From IMG/VR virus record IMGVR_UViG_3300027299_000001, positions 62,001 through 126,000 of that record: a stretch of 64,000 bases of DNA. One strand, given 5' to 3'. The position numbers were made by a program, and so were the translations under genes. Source of the DNA: a virus. Below are positions 1 to 8,200 of the stretch, piece after piece (the first letter of the stretch is position 1; each line of letters begins with the position of its first letter). The notes under the pieces were generated by a model. The model was not told where the DNA came from. It was given only the letters and a program-made list of their open reading frames with translations, and made no database searches.

Positions 1-1141
1 ATAGGCCAGCTATAGCACCAGCTTCAATCAAACCAGATGACGAAATTGGTACCGTTGATGTACCATATGGATAATGGAAGTATGTCAGCTTATCTGGTTC
101 TAAATTAAATTGTTTCGTTGATGCACTATATGATGTAGTGACTTTATTATAAGCGTCATCGACAATATTATCACCTAGAGTAACTGTTTGGTAGTCCCGA
201 TTTAACACTACATCATTTCTTTTACTATATTTGTATTCTGGTGTGAAAAGATTCTTTAGAGATACCGCATTTGATTTTAGCTGTCCTGTATAGTCTGTGG
301 TTGGTGTGTATGTGCCACTATCTTTGAACGATGTGGCGATTAAATAGTTATTAGGAAACGATTGACTCGATGCGATTTCCATGTCTCCGTAAATTGTGTC
401 ATTATTATCAATTACACTTTCATATTTTACATAGCGGCTCGAATTTAATGTATATGGCTTGATAGACAAATCTACATTTTTAAGCTTGAACAAATATGAA
501 TAGCAGCTATTGGCAGATAATGGGTTGTAGGTTTCAAAGGTCACCAATGATGTTCCTGGTGTTGATTCGTCATATGAAACCACACGATACCCACTAGTGT
601 CGCACGTGCTACAAAATAATACAAGAGTGTTTGTGTCTGTATTCAGAATATATTTGAATTTTTGAAGATGTTCTATGTCGGAGTTATATACATCAAAATA
701 AGCACATGCTCCAGTGGCGTCGACTGTTAGATATAAGCGCTGATTTAAATCTTCCGAAACAATGCTTAGTGCATCATCGTTTGTGTCAAACTCTAATTGG
801 AATATATTATTCGTAGATTCCGCAGATGTTGCGATATTTGCAGAATCATACCGAGTTCTTGTTAAATAATACCCACTCGCTGAGGTCATAATACAGTTGC
901 GTATTAAATTGTTTTGGTATTTGACCTCATCTCTTTTTGTTTCAATGGTTGGTGCCTCTATAAGATCAGTTAAAAATACAAGACTATTTTCGTTAAAATC
1001 CAAACTACGAATACATGATGCAAGATTATTTTCTGAGAAAATTAACCCATCGCTGGTACCAATAACGGCATCGCTTAAATCTAGCTTATTATTGATATAG
1101 CTAACGCTAACTGGTTTCCAGTCGATGTATTTTACTGCCAT
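1..1141 (-). CDS. Virion structural protein, partial (C-terminus outside window)
   Basis: The reverse-strand frame is open from an ATG at 1141 to the window edge, giving 380 codons without a stop. The protein starts MAVKYIDWKPVSVSYINNKL and is rich in Ser, Thr, Tyr and Asn, as expected for a beta-rich tail, fibre or baseplate protein. I do not recognise the family. A TAAATA box ends 5 nt before the ATG and there is no Shine-Dalgarno sequence, so it looks like a late gene. Its upstream neighbour on the same strand is another small structural-type gene. Confidence 0.75.
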   Translation of the reverse strand, partial: MAVKYIDWKPVSVSYINNKLDLSDAVIGTSDGLIFSENNLASCIRSLDFNENSLVFLTDLIEAPTIETKRDEVKYQNNLIRNCIMTSASGYYLTRTRYDSANIATSAESTNNIFQLEFDTNDDALSIVSEDLNQRLYLTVDATGACAYFDVYNSDIEHLQKFKYILNTDTNTLVLFCSTCDTSGYRVVSYDESTPGTSLVTFETYNPLSANSCYSYLFKLKNVDLSIKPYTLNSSRYVKYESVIDNNDTIYGDMEIASSQSFPNNYLIATSFKDSGTYTPTTDYTGQLKSNAVSLKNLFTPEYKYSKRNDVVLNRDYQTVTLGDNIVDDAYNKVTTSYSASTKQFNLEPDKLTYFHYPYGTSTVPISSSGLIEAGAIAGL

Positions 1142-1146
1142 AGATT

Positions 1147-1152
1147 TATTTA
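1147..1152 (-). promoter_or_regulatory. Late promoter box TAAATA, 5 nt before start
   Basis: On the minus strand this reads CCCTAAATAAATCTATG: the hexamer, five bases, then the start codon of the partial virion gene. It resembles the T4 late box TATAAATA. The spacing is shared with several other late genes here. Confidence 0.5.
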
Positions 1153-1162
1153 GGGGTATAGT

Positions 1163-1714
1163 TTAATCATTGAAATACTTTGCACATAAAGAGCGATATG
1201 TGCTGTCTGAAGTAATCGAACTGTCAAAATTTGGATCTGCTATTACTGTATATATTTTCCCTGTTGTTTGATTTTCAAAAACTAAGAGCATTTCATTTTT
1301 GTTGATGTACCTTGTTTTGATTAGTCTTGTTGTGCTTCCATTGATAGATGATGCTGAATCTAGACGTATCGGGCCCACCGGCACGGCGTATGCGGTTGGT
1401 TGGAAAGTAGTGACGCTGTATGCAGAAATGCGGACCGTGAATGTTTTTTGATCTAATATGCTCTGTCTTGTATATGTTTTGGAAATATTATAATTACGCA
1501 CATTCCCGGGATCTGCCGAAACTGGAAGTGCTGAGACGGCCGAAGCAGGTGCAGACGAAGCAAACCAAAAAACGGTCCTAGACGAACCATCCCCAAAATC
1601 AAAATATACCTTTGCAAGATTTGCGGGTGGAAGTGTGGACATTAAGAACGTTACAGTTATAGGCGACGTCCCACTGATTGCTGATATGCTTGTTAGATTG
1701 ACATTTGCTGTCAT
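1163..1714 (-). CDS. Small virion protein with a PKD-like beta domain
   Basis: A 183-residue protein. Its N-terminal third contains VYFDFGDGS (about residues 36-44), the typical core strand of PKD or Ig-like domains, and it is rich in Thr, Ser, Ala and Val. Such domains in phages decorate tails or capsids and may bind carbohydrate; that role is inferred. No catalytic residues are seen. The gene ends 22 bases before the start of the next minus-strand structural gene and has its own late box at 1720-1725. The exact tail or head location is unknown. Confidence 0.7.
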   Translation of the reverse strand: MTANVNLTSISAISGTSPITVTFLMSTLPPANLAKVYFDFGDGSSRTVFWFASSAPASAVSALPVSADPGNVRNYNISKTYTRQSILDQKTFTVRISAYSVTTFQPTAYAVPVGPIRLDSASSINGSTTRLIKTRYINKNEMLLVFENQTTGKIYTVIADPNFDSSITSDSTYRSLCAKYFND

Positions 1715-1719
1715 ACAAA

Positions 1720-1725
1720 TATTTA
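1720..1725 (-). promoter_or_regulatory. Late promoter box TAAATA, 5 nt before start
   Basis: The minus strand reads CGTAAATATTTGTATG: TAAATA, five bases, ATG of the PKD-like gene. It lies 2 bp from the -35 box of the divergent early promoter at 1728-1756. Confidence 0.5.
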
Positions 1726-1727
1726 CG

Positions 1728-1756
1728 TTGCAAATCTTTTAAACAAAGATTATAAT
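1728..1756 (+). promoter_or_regulatory. Early sigma70-type promoter, leaderless geometry
   Basis: TTGCAA (1728-1733), a 17-bp spacer and a perfect TATAAT (1751-1756). The ATG of the kinase gene follows after 5 nt, so transcription would begin at or very near the start codon. Confidence 0.7.
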
Positions 1757-1761
1757 ATTGC

Positions 1762-2436
1762 ATGAAATATTTAATTTTAGGAATTGCGGGCAAAGCGACG
1801 TCAGGTAAAGATACTTTTTACGAAATATTGAAAAATTCTTTACCGGAATACCAAGTGCGGAGAGTCTCGATTGGTGATTATATTCGTATCGACATAAATC
1901 ATCTTGGGTACTTTGCTAGTAACAATCTTAATGTTTTTAACTTTACGCCTGCGGAAAAAGAGGAAATCCGGCCGCTAATGGTGGAATATGCCAACCTAGT
2001 TCGCAGCAAATCAAAGGGCACTTATTTCTTAGATATAATTGATAAACAAATCGAGCACACCGTCACTCAGTCTGTAAATCGTTCGAAATACTATGATTCG
2101 GAACGAATTATAGGGTCGCAAACGAATCCCATCGATTCGACAAAACCGTTAATTTTGTGTATTACAGATATTCGTTTTCAAGAATATGAAAATGACGAAG
2201 TTAATTGGTTGCAGCAGAGGCATAATGGTAAATTAATCTATATCGATCGATACGATCTTGTTGATGGAAACAAAATGCCAATTTCCTTTATCAATGAGAC
2301 TGAAAAGGAACAAATCCCTAAATTGATGAATCGAGCAGATATATGCATTAGCTGGCCAACCACTCCAGATCTTAACCTTAAAAATTATGTCACACCAATC
2401 GCAGACGAAATCCGACAAAATTGGTTGCCTGTATAA
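1762..2436 (+). CDS. 1: Deoxynucleoside monophosphate kinase (T4 gp1 type)
   Basis: 224 residues. The N-terminus GIAGKATSGKDTF is a P-loop of the phage dNMP kinase family. The central ITDIRFQEYENDE (about residues 133-145) and a late NE..E..PKLM stretch match the layout of T4 gene 1 kinase, which phosphorylates dTMP, dGMP and hydroxymethyl-dCMP. The product would supply dNTPs for phage DNA and might have to accept modified nucleotides if bases were altered before polymerisation. It opens an early operon under the promoter at 1728-1756. The next gene overlaps its end. Confidence 0.75.
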   Translation: MKYLILGIAGKATSGKDTFYEILKNSLPEYQVRRVSIGDYIRIDINHLGYFASNNLNVFNFTPAEKEEIRPLMVEYANLVRSKSKGTYFLDIIDKQIEHTVTQSVNRSKYYDSERIIGSQTNPIDSTKPLILCITDIRFQEYENDEVNWLQQRHNGKLIYIDRYDLVDGNKMPISFINETEKEQIPKLMNRADICISWPTTPDLNLKNYVTPIADEIRQNWLPV

Positions 2437-2719
2437 AGCAACCTACATAGAAAGATTCTTTATTATCCTTGATGAATCTGAGCTGAGTTTGACATTACTG
2501 ATTTACCCAACCTATTCCAAAGCTGTTGTGTCTAAAACAGAATTTTTAGCTAGCATTGCACAAAAACAAGTTGAGTATATTGCAACCCTGCCGCAAAGTG
2601 ATATCACAGATCTACAGAAGTCATATTCTGGTGACAAATTAGAACCATTCAAACAAGCATATGAAGATTATCATCGACGGAAACAATCTATTATTTCGAG
2701 CGAGCTTTGCGATTCCTGA
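2387..2719 (+). CDS. Hypothetical protein overlapping both neighbours
   Basis: An open frame of 110 codons overlapping the kinase end by 50 nt and the exonuclease start by 59 nt. The body (IERFFIILDESELSLTLLIY onward) reads as a small alpha/beta protein with a helical, charged C-terminus. No family recognised. The start is uncertain: 2387 is the only ATG and has no ribosome site, and a non-ATG start nearer 2440 would remove the long overlap. Position between two nucleotide-metabolism genes suggests an early gene. Confidence 0.5.
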   Translation: MSHQSQTKSDKIGCLYKATYIERFFIILDESELSLTLLIYPTYSKAVVSKTEFLASIAQKQVEYIATLPQSDITDLQKSYSGDKLEPFKQAYEDYHRRKQSIISSELCDS

Positions 2720-3551
2720 ATTTCGGAATAGTGACGGCGTGAATATTGCTGCAATCGCACAGAGTTTGAAAATGATTCGGTCGTATGCTATTGGATATGA
2801 TACCAAGGATGTCATCGTTACATGGGACCAGAAGCTTGATTATGATCCAGCAAGACCTTCGTTCCGCAGTGAGTTGAATGATAATTACAAGCAGAATCGA
2901 AGCGACAACACGGCAGTGTATCATACCGTTTCATATATTATTGAGTTTCTTAAATATATGGGCGTTCCTTCTATATATCCATATCGAATGGAGGCGGACG
3001 ATGTTATTGCATGGCTTTGCCAAAAAGAATCTGGCGCGATCACAGTCATTTCCGGTGATAAAGATCTTTTGCAGTTAGTAAATGAACGGGTTAGTGTTTT
3101 TAATCCATACCAGAAGAAAACATACACACATTTGAATTTTGAAAATGAAGTAGGACTTCCTATCGAACAATTTGTATTGTATAAATGTATTTTAGGGGAT
3201 CCTTCCGATAACATCAAAGGGCTCGATAGGTATGGTGAAAAGAAATCAAAGAAATTAGCTGTGGAGATTGGTGGCTTTGATAATTTGAGTAGTGTTTGCG
3301 ATGCTCATCAGATTGAAGTCATTCTCACTAATCGAAAAATCATGGATTTGGGTATGGGGTGGTCTTCAGAGCCAGACGAGATGAAATCGTATGAAGATCA
3401 ATATGCTTGGTTAAATACTACACAGGATCCGGTGAAATTTGTCGAACTCGCGAATAAATTAGAAATGACCAAACTTGCCAATGATAGTCACTACTGGCTT
3501 AATCCATTTACATCGAAATTGAGTGACGTCATGGCACAATGGTTTTCATAA
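2661..3551 (+). CDS. rnh: 5'-3' exonuclease / flap endonuclease (RNase H type)
   Basis: 296 residues, close to T4 RNase H (305). The N-terminus MKIIIDGNNLLFRA is the PIN/FEN first metal motif. MEADDVIAWL and ITVISGDKDLLQLV supply the acidic metal cluster. GDPSDNIKGLDRYGEKK is the helix-hairpin-helix that grips DNA. The enzyme would remove RNA primers and flaps from Okazaki fragments next to the polymerase and gp32. The start codon lies inside the previous gene and the next gene begins 1 nt after the stop. Confidence 0.85.
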   Translation: MKIIIDGNNLLFRASFAIPEFRNSDGVNIAAIAQSLKMIRSYAIGYDTKDVIVTWDQKLDYDPARPSFRSELNDNYKQNRSDNTAVYHTVSYIIEFLKYMGVPSIYPYRMEADDVIAWLCQKESGAITVISGDKDLLQLVNERVSVFNPYQKKTYTHLNFENEVGLPIEQFVLYKCILGDPSDNIKGLDRYGEKKSKKLAVEIGGFDNLSSVCDAHQIEVILTNRKIMDLGMGWSSEPDEMKSYEDQYAWLNTTQDPVKFVELANKLEMTKLANDSHYWLNPFTSKLSDVMAQWFS

Positions 3552-3552
3552 T

Positions 3553-3741
3553 ATGGAAATACGTACGTATCCAATTAACGATTATAATCTTTATGCCTGC
3601 AATTTAAAATTGCACATATCAGAGATTCTAGCGTTGCACTATGATAGTGAAGCACTATTTGAAAAACAATTGATTCAGAAAATCAAAGAGCAAACTGCAG
3701 AAGTTGCTGAACGCATTAAAACCCAAAAAGAAAATGTTTAG
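3553..3741 (+). CDS. Small hypothetical protein
   Basis: 62 residues from ATG 3553, chosen because it follows the exonuclease stop by 1 nt; an upstream start would run into that gene. The C-terminal half (EKQLIQKIKEQTAEVAERIK) is a charged helix likely to form a coiled coil. Unknown function. Its stop overlaps the ATG of the next gene (ATGTTTAG), indicating translational coupling. Confidence 0.6.
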   Translation: MEIRTYPINDYNLYACNLKLHISEILALHYDSEALFEKQLIQKIKEQTAEVAERIKTQKENV

Positions 3742-4144
3742 TTCATTTTTTGTACCTCTCTTTAAATCGATTCTATTGCTGGTCGTAGTGGGGTCGAGTA
3801 TATCTGGTGTATTCTCCTTATTCTTTGACTGGAGTCTGTTAAAATTCAGTATTGCGACGGCAATCGCGATAGTCTTGCAGATCACTGTTAAATGGTATGC
3901 GGATCTCTTTCGTTCCTCAAGAATTCAAGAATTAGTTGATACAATGCCATCACCAACAATCAAAATGAATATTGAGTGTGCGTTCTGCAAAAAGCCCAGT
4001 ATCATTGATTATAATGTGTATGAAGAAGAATACGAATGTGTGCATTGCAAAAATATAAATGCCATTTACGGTAAATTTTATGCTGCTCGCAAGATCGTAC
4101 CAGTAGATACTTTATTGACTAATCATGAATCCTCAATACAGTAA
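3734..4144 (+). CDS. Membrane protein with a zinc ribbon
   Basis: 136 residues from ATG 3734. Two hydrophobic segments (about residues 10-28 and 34-55) should span the inner membrane. A cytoplasmic or periplasmic tail follows with CAFC and CVHC pairs about 27 residues apart, a typical zinc ribbon. No family recognised. An early, membrane-bound zinc protein next to replication genes could tether a host or phage factor; this is inference. It overlaps both neighbours by a few bases. Confidence 0.6.
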   Translation: MFSSFFVPLFKSILLLVVVGSSISGVFSLFFDWSLLKFSIATAIAIVLQITVKWYADLFRSSRIQELVDTMPSPTIKMNIECAFCKKPSIIDYNVYEEEYECVHCKNINAIYGKFYAARKIVPVDTLLTNHESSIQ

Positions 4145-4478
4145 CATCGATACATCAAAATATAGCGAAATGCTTCGTTCAATGGATATTTTTAAATCTT
4201 CTTTGATCGACGAAACGCCTGCAGATAGAACCAAAAAACATCTAGTAGAGCTTACCTGCTTTGATAAAGACTGCTATACTGTGGGTGAGATGTTGAGTAA
4301 GCAAATATTAGATGCGAGAGACCTTGGCTCGTCGTTAAAGACATTATTGCATTCGATGTTCACAAATGCAGATCCTATGGTTATTGATGAAATAGTATCC
4401 GCTGCAAAAATTGACGACCACAAAAAGAATCAAATAATCTCGTATATTGGAGGATTTATTTCTGGCTTAATAAAATAA
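4125..4478 (+). CDS. Hypothetical alpha-helical protein
   Basis: 117 residues beginning MNPQYSNIDTSKYSEMLRSM, overlapping the previous gene by 20 nt. It is mainly helical, ends with IISYIGGFISGLIK (a short hydrophobic, Gly-rich tail), and has two Cys in LTCFDKDCYT. Not recognised. It is part of the tightly packed early operon. Confidence 0.6.
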   Translation: MNPQYSNIDTSKYSEMLRSMDIFKSSLIDETPADRTKKHLVELTCFDKDCYTVGEMLSKQILDARDLGSSLKTLLHSMFTNADPMVIDEIVSAAKIDDHKKNQIISYIGGFISGLIK

Positions 4479-4481
4479 TAT

Positions 4482-4925
4482 ATGCTCACGTGCAAATGTA
4501 TTAAATGCCACAAATACAAACAAAGATCGCAAATAAGCTGGAAACAGGCTACTATTGAGTATGGTGCTAGAGAGCTATTACGTGCAAATTTTATTTGCGG
4601 TGAATGTCAGAAAAATCAACGCCAGGAAAAATTCAAATACATGCTCGAGAGATCGAGTGATTATGTGCAGTTGATGCATAAAATCTCAAAAGAGAAACAC
4701 AAATACGACACTACAAAATACGGATTGCCATTTCCTCAATGCATACAAAAATTTAAAGAAACCATCGACAAATATCTTAGAGAATCGTATATACAAAATT
4801 ATACTTTTATAGTTGAAAATAACAATTTAACAGGCATATTAGTTAACAACATTCCTTTTATCAAACAAATAATTTTAAAAATCTATGAAAAAACTCCGCA
4901 AATACCAAAGGCCGAAACCGAATAA
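4482..4925 (+). CDS. Hypothetical protein with N-terminal zinc finger
   Basis: 147 residues. CKCIKCHK at residues 4-11 and CGEC near residue 39 form a likely four-Cys zinc site, followed by a basic, helical body. A nucleic-acid or protein-binding role is plausible but not shown. It starts 3 nt after the previous stop and overlaps the next gene by 41 nt. No known T4 counterpart recognised. Confidence 0.6.
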   Translation: MLTCKCIKCHKYKQRSQISWKQATIEYGARELLRANFICGECQKNQRQEKFKYMLERSSDYVQLMHKISKEKHKYDTTKYGLPFPQCIQKFKETIDKYLRESYIQNYTFIVENNNLTGILVNNIPFIKQIILKIYEKTPQIPKAETE

Positions 4926-5157
4926 GTTTGAAGATCAAGATGTGCACGTCGTTTCACGATGGCTCGCGCTGATCCGTTCAGTAAATGTCATTTTTGATAA
5001 AGCCGATAAATTAGGAGTTCACGAAGATCTTGTTGATTTATCGCCAAACGACATTCAAGATTATATTGATGATATAAGCGGGGATATTTATTTTGAAATT
5101 ATGGGATCTGGCAACGCCAATAAAATCCGACCATACGCATCTCGTTTGACTGCATGA
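4885..5157 (+). CDS. Hypothetical protein
   Basis: 90 residues with a basic N-terminus (MKKLRKYQRPKPNK) and an acidic central helix (LSPNDIQDYIDDISGDIYF). Overlaps both neighbours (ATGA-type overlap with the next). Unknown function; belongs to the early string of small genes. Confidence 0.6.
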   Translation: MKKLRKYQRPKPNKFEDQDVHVVSRWLALIRSVNVIFDKADKLGVHEDLVDLSPNDIQDYIDDISGDIYFEIMGSGNANKIRPYASRLTA

Positions 5158-5399
5158 ATTATATTCCTGGTGAAAAGCTTGAAGTGTTGAACGAACGATA
5201 TTCATCCTTGGGATTTTCGCCTGGGGTATTTATCATACAAAATATCCGTCTCGATAGAGAGACACAAGAAATTGTCTATCGATTTACGAACGGCAAAACC
5301 ATCAAATTTAAATCCATCCAAGAGGCGGAGGCGATTTTTGATAGAATAAAGGGCGTAGTCCGTGAGATGACTACGCCCTTAGGTGGTGACGGGTATTAA
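5154..5399 (+). CDS. Hypothetical small protein
   Basis: 81 residues, beta-rich (VFIIQNIRLDRETQEIVYRF), possibly an SH3-like small barrel, but no family is assigned. Last gene of the plus-strand early operon. Its last 17 codons contain a 12-bp perfect hairpin that seems to serve as the terminator of the convergent virion block. Confidence 0.6.
   Translation: MNYIPGEKLEVLNERYSSLGFSPGVFIIQNIRLDRETQEIVYRFTNGKTIKFKSIQEAEAIFDRIKGVVREMTTPLGGDGY
5348..5381 (-). terminator. Hairpin at convergent gene ends, terminator for the minus strand
   Basis: Arms AAGGGCGTAGTC (5349-5360) and GACTACGCCCTT (5369-5380), 12 bp perfect, 8-nt loop. On the minus strand the stem is followed by TATTCTAT after CTTT, i.e. 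a T-rich run, while on the plus strand no T-run follows. It would stop transcription coming from the tail-tube gene, while lying inside the 3' end of the opposing coding sequence. Confidence 0.55.
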
Positions 5400-5412
5400 T
5401 TGAGGTTGAGTA

Positions 5413-6054
5413 TTAGCAGGCGTTTCCAGCACCAAGAGCAGGTGTAAGGCCAGTCGTTCTGTCGAAATCTGTAATGACTTGTGCCCCAGGAACTTTGGAT
5501 TTATTGATACGGTAGTATTGATATGCCAATGTTGCATTGAATGTCATGACTTCGGCATTGCCGGTCAATTCAAATGACAATCCATTAAACGCTACTGGAT
5601 ATACACCAATCAAATCATAGTATCTTACTGCTTCTCCCTTAATGTTTAACAAGGCTAGCGTAATGATATTTCTGCTATTAGGCACTCCATAGCAGCCCGT
5701 GGATGTTCCATCATCGAAGATATCGTAGCTCATTTGCTCGAATGCGTTTCGAATTGAAAGATCACCAGGCAATCTGAATGTAACTTGCCAGTTGTTGCTG
5801 TTATCATATTTGGCGTTGCCTGGTACATTAAAATCCAATCCCATAAATGGTGCGGTAACGTTTTGGATAGTCCGGCCTGGCACTGTGGCTGTCGTTAGAT
5901 ATGCGTTTGAAATGCCACCATCTAGAGACGTTAACTCTGCCGCCAGTTTAGATAAAATGCCATCTCCATTGATCGCAGCAATGCGGAAGAGATTTCTTCG
6001 CTGAAATCCCTTTCTTTGGATTGTGTCGTAGTAGTCTTGAATACCTTGTGCCAT
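5413..6054 (-). CDS. 19: Tail tube protein (gp19 type)
   Basis: 213 residues. The order of the tube fold is visible: an N-terminal RRNLFRI segment, VPGRTI, a central NWQVTFRLPGDLSIRNAFEQ strand-helix pair, and a late MTFNATLAYQYYRI strand. This is the T4 gp19 family that stacks hexameric rings inside the sheath. The gene is next to sheath and terminase genes, as in other T4-type phages. A TAAGTA box ends 5 nt before the ATG and no Shine-Dalgarno sequence is seen. Confidence 0.8.
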   Translation of the reverse strand: MAQGIQDYYDTIQRKGFQRRNLFRIAAINGDGILSKLAAELTSLDGGISNAYLTTATVPGRTIQNVTAPFMGLDFNVPGNAKYDNSNNWQVTFRLPGDLSIRNAFEQMSYDIFDDGTSTGCYGVPNSRNIITLALLNIKGEAVRYYDLIGVYPVAFNGLSFELTGNAEVMTFNATLAYQYYRINKSKVPGAQVITDFDRTTGLTPALGAGNAC

Positions 6055-6059
6055 AAAAA

Positions 6060-6065
6060 TACTTA
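6060..6065 (-). promoter_or_regulatory. Late promoter box TAAGTA, 5 nt before start
   Basis: Minus strand reads CATAAGTATTTTTATGG upstream of the tail tube gene: TAAGTA, TTTTT, ATG. Confidence 0.5.
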
Positions 6066-6069
6066 TGAT

Positions 6070-6420
6070 TTAACCTTGATTTTCTTTTAGGAACGCATAC
6101 ATATCTTCCAAAATCTCTTCGACTGCGTTGAATTGGTCCATTCTATTTGTTTTAAAATAGCCTTCAAGGAACATAATCATACTTGAGTCTGTATTTTGAT
6201 TTTTTTGATACTTTTCTCTCAATGATGTTTTCTGTGAGGCTTGGGGGGTATTAGATGCTGTTTTGACATGCATTCTCTCTGGCAAATATGTATTGATGAC
6301 TGCTTCTCTCTCAGTCAGTTTTGCTGCTCTTGACGCTGGTGGTGCTTCAAACGGATCCATGTGAATAGAAGGTTTGCCAAATACTCTAGCGCCGTAAATT
6401 TCATCTAGTTTATTACTCAT
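6070..6420 (-). CDS. Hypothetical protein between tube and homing endonuclease
   Basis: 116 residues; a disordered, basic centre and a helical C-terminus (MIMFLEGYFKTNRMDQFNAV). No family recognised. It has its own TAAGTA box 11 nt upstream, so it is expressed late with the tail genes. It may be a tail assembly factor; that is only inferred from location. Confidence 0.6.
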   Translation of the reverse strand: MSNKLDEIYGARVFGKPSIHMDPFEAPPASRAAKLTEREAVINTYLPERMHVKTASNTPQASQKTSLREKYQKNQNTDSSMIMFLEGYFKTNRMDQFNAVEEILEDMYAFLKENQG

Positions 6421-6431
6421 AGGTTTGAATG

Positions 6432-6437
6432 TACTTA
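6432..6437 (-). promoter_or_regulatory. Late promoter box TAAGTA, 11 nt before start
   Basis: Minus strand GATAAGTACATTCAAACCTATG precedes the small gene ending at 6070. It lies inside the 3' end of the homing endonuclease gene, so the insertion left it intact or re-created it. Confidence 0.45.
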
Positions 6438-8174
6438 TCTATCTTTGTATACAAAAACTGCATGACCACAATCCCAAATTCTGTCAAATCCATTATTCAA
6501 CATGTTTTGATACTCCGATAGATTCTCATCATATTCTTTTAAGACCTTGTGTAATCTATGTTTCATAAATCCACTGCGGTGTTTGAGTGTATTGTTGATG
6601 ACATACCAATAACCTGGTTTGCTGTCATGCTTATGTTTGAATCCTAATTTGTGGTATAGATCACCATTCGAATATCTCAAGTCGGCATAAGTGATGATGT
6701 TTTGTGGGTTGTGTGTATTAATGAAATATTTTAGAAGCCTCGAAGCACCACCAATGACAGTGTGGTTTAATTTATTACAAAACCGAATCATCTCCCAATC
6801 ACTGTAATCACCTTTGACAATTTTACGATGACCAAAAGTCATCATAGATACCAATTGACTGTCATGGTATAGCCCATAAGAAATTTGGCTATTATCGTTT
6901 CCTTGTATATGGTTCTCGTCTAGGAATTTGACCTTCTCATGTCTATCAGTTATTTGGTGGATGGTGCACTTTCTGCCAAATATCCTTTTCGAAATACCCA
7001 ATTTACTATCTATAATAGATTTGACAATTTGTTGCTTTGTTTGCCATTCAGATTCCCATATCTGGATTAATTGAATGTTTTTAGCTTTGCATTCCATATA
7101 TTTATTACGATGGTAATTTTTGTCTTTTCCATTTGATTCATTGTGCCAATATATGCCATTGCATTCGATTGCTATGTTTTTTGATGGAATAAATATGTCT
7201 ATTTCTTTTGGTGGTATAACGTCTCTTGAATTATTAATACACTCCAACCCAAGGGTTTTTATGTATTGATATACCTCTAATTCGAATGCACTTGATCGAG
7301 GATTGCATTGAGGGCATATAAGTGTGTTTTGCCACTGACCACTCGATATGGATCTGGTAAATTCGTGGCCACATGTCTGGTGCTTAATGTGATGTTTTCC
7401 TTCGTTTATGCCGTGGTTGGTAATCAATTCGTAGCCATTGTCTAAAAAATGTTCGGTCACTAATTTAATGCGATTTTTCTTTTTGGACTCTGCTACAAGT
7501 TGCTGGGAGCATCTTTTTGCATGGCATGATGAATAGCCAAATTTGCTATTTCGGAAGTTAAGGTGATTACCACATTTATGGCATTTTGGTGGTGTGTGTA
7601 TGTTATGTATAAAGTTATAAAATACTTGTGACCATTTTATATCATCTCCATACTTAATATATCCGATTTTTAGCAGAGTAGATAGATGCGTACTATGTGT
7701 TCTTAGCAACGCTGTATTAAATGTTGAATTAGGTTGCTGAAGCCTTTCGAGGCAGAACGCCATTAAAGCATCATGTGATACTAATTCATGATTTGAATTT
7801 AAAATTTCAACAAATCCATTTTTTTTATTCTTCTCTGTGTTAATCTTTCCGTCTTTGCATGATTTCCATTTTGTAGATGCTCTCTTGCAAATGTTGTTTG
7901 AGCAAGTTTTTGAATATGGTTTGTTTTTATACCCCTTCCATTTTAATGGCTTATTGCAAGCTTTACATCTTTGCTGAGATGTGGTCTTATTGACGATACA
8001 GTAAATTCGTTCAGAACAGCATGCTTGCTCGTCTAGAAATTTGGTCTTTTCTTTTATACTTTGATACAATTCACTAGAATCAAACCCGGGTTGTCTTAGC
8101 ACAGCACTATTAATGTTACCTGTTTTGGTGTATAATTGTGCTTTTATCTGTTCTATGAGTAATTCATCGTCCAT
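6435..8174 (-). CDS. Free-standing homing endonuclease, Vsr-like (EDxHD) type
   Basis: 579 residues. The N-terminal half carries three cysteine clusters (CKACNK..C..C; CHKCG..C..C; CGH..CPQC), likely zinc DNA-binding modules. Near residues 300-375 a Vsr-like nuclease core is visible: FELEVYQYI, EIDIFIPSKNIAIECNGIYWH and LIQIWESEW. A C-terminal region (FGRKCTIHQI through GYWYVI) is common to large phage homing enzymes. It sits between sheath and tube genes, a usual place for such mobile genes. No split host gene is apparent around it. It is preceded by the sheath terminator. Confidence 0.8.
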   Translation of the reverse strand: MDDELLIEQIKAQLYTKTGNINSAVLRQPGFDSSELYQSIKEKTKFLDEQACCSERIYCIVNKTTSQQRCKACNKPLKWKGYKNKPYSKTCSNNICKRASTKWKSCKDGKINTEKNKKNGFVEILNSNHELVSHDALMAFCLERLQQPNSTFNTALLRTHSTHLSTLLKIGYIKYGDDIKWSQVFYNFIHNIHTPPKCHKCGNHLNFRNSKFGYSSCHAKRCSQQLVAESKKKNRIKLVTEHFLDNGYELITNHGINEGKHHIKHQTCGHEFTRSISSGQWQNTLICPQCNPRSSAFELEVYQYIKTLGLECINNSRDVIPPKEIDIFIPSKNIAIECNGIYWHNESNGKDKNYHRNKYMECKAKNIQLIQIWESEWQTKQQIVKSIIDSKLGISKRIFGRKCTIHQITDRHEKVKFLDENHIQGNDNSQISYGLYHDSQLVSMMTFGHRKIVKGDYSDWEMIRFCNKLNHTVIGGASRLLKYFINTHNPQNIITYADLRYSNGDLYHKLGFKHKHDSKPGYWYVINNTLKHRSGFMKHRLHKVLKEYDENLSEYQNMLNNGFDRIWDCGHAVFVYKDR

Positions 8175-8200
8175 TATGAATATAATTATATCATCAACAT

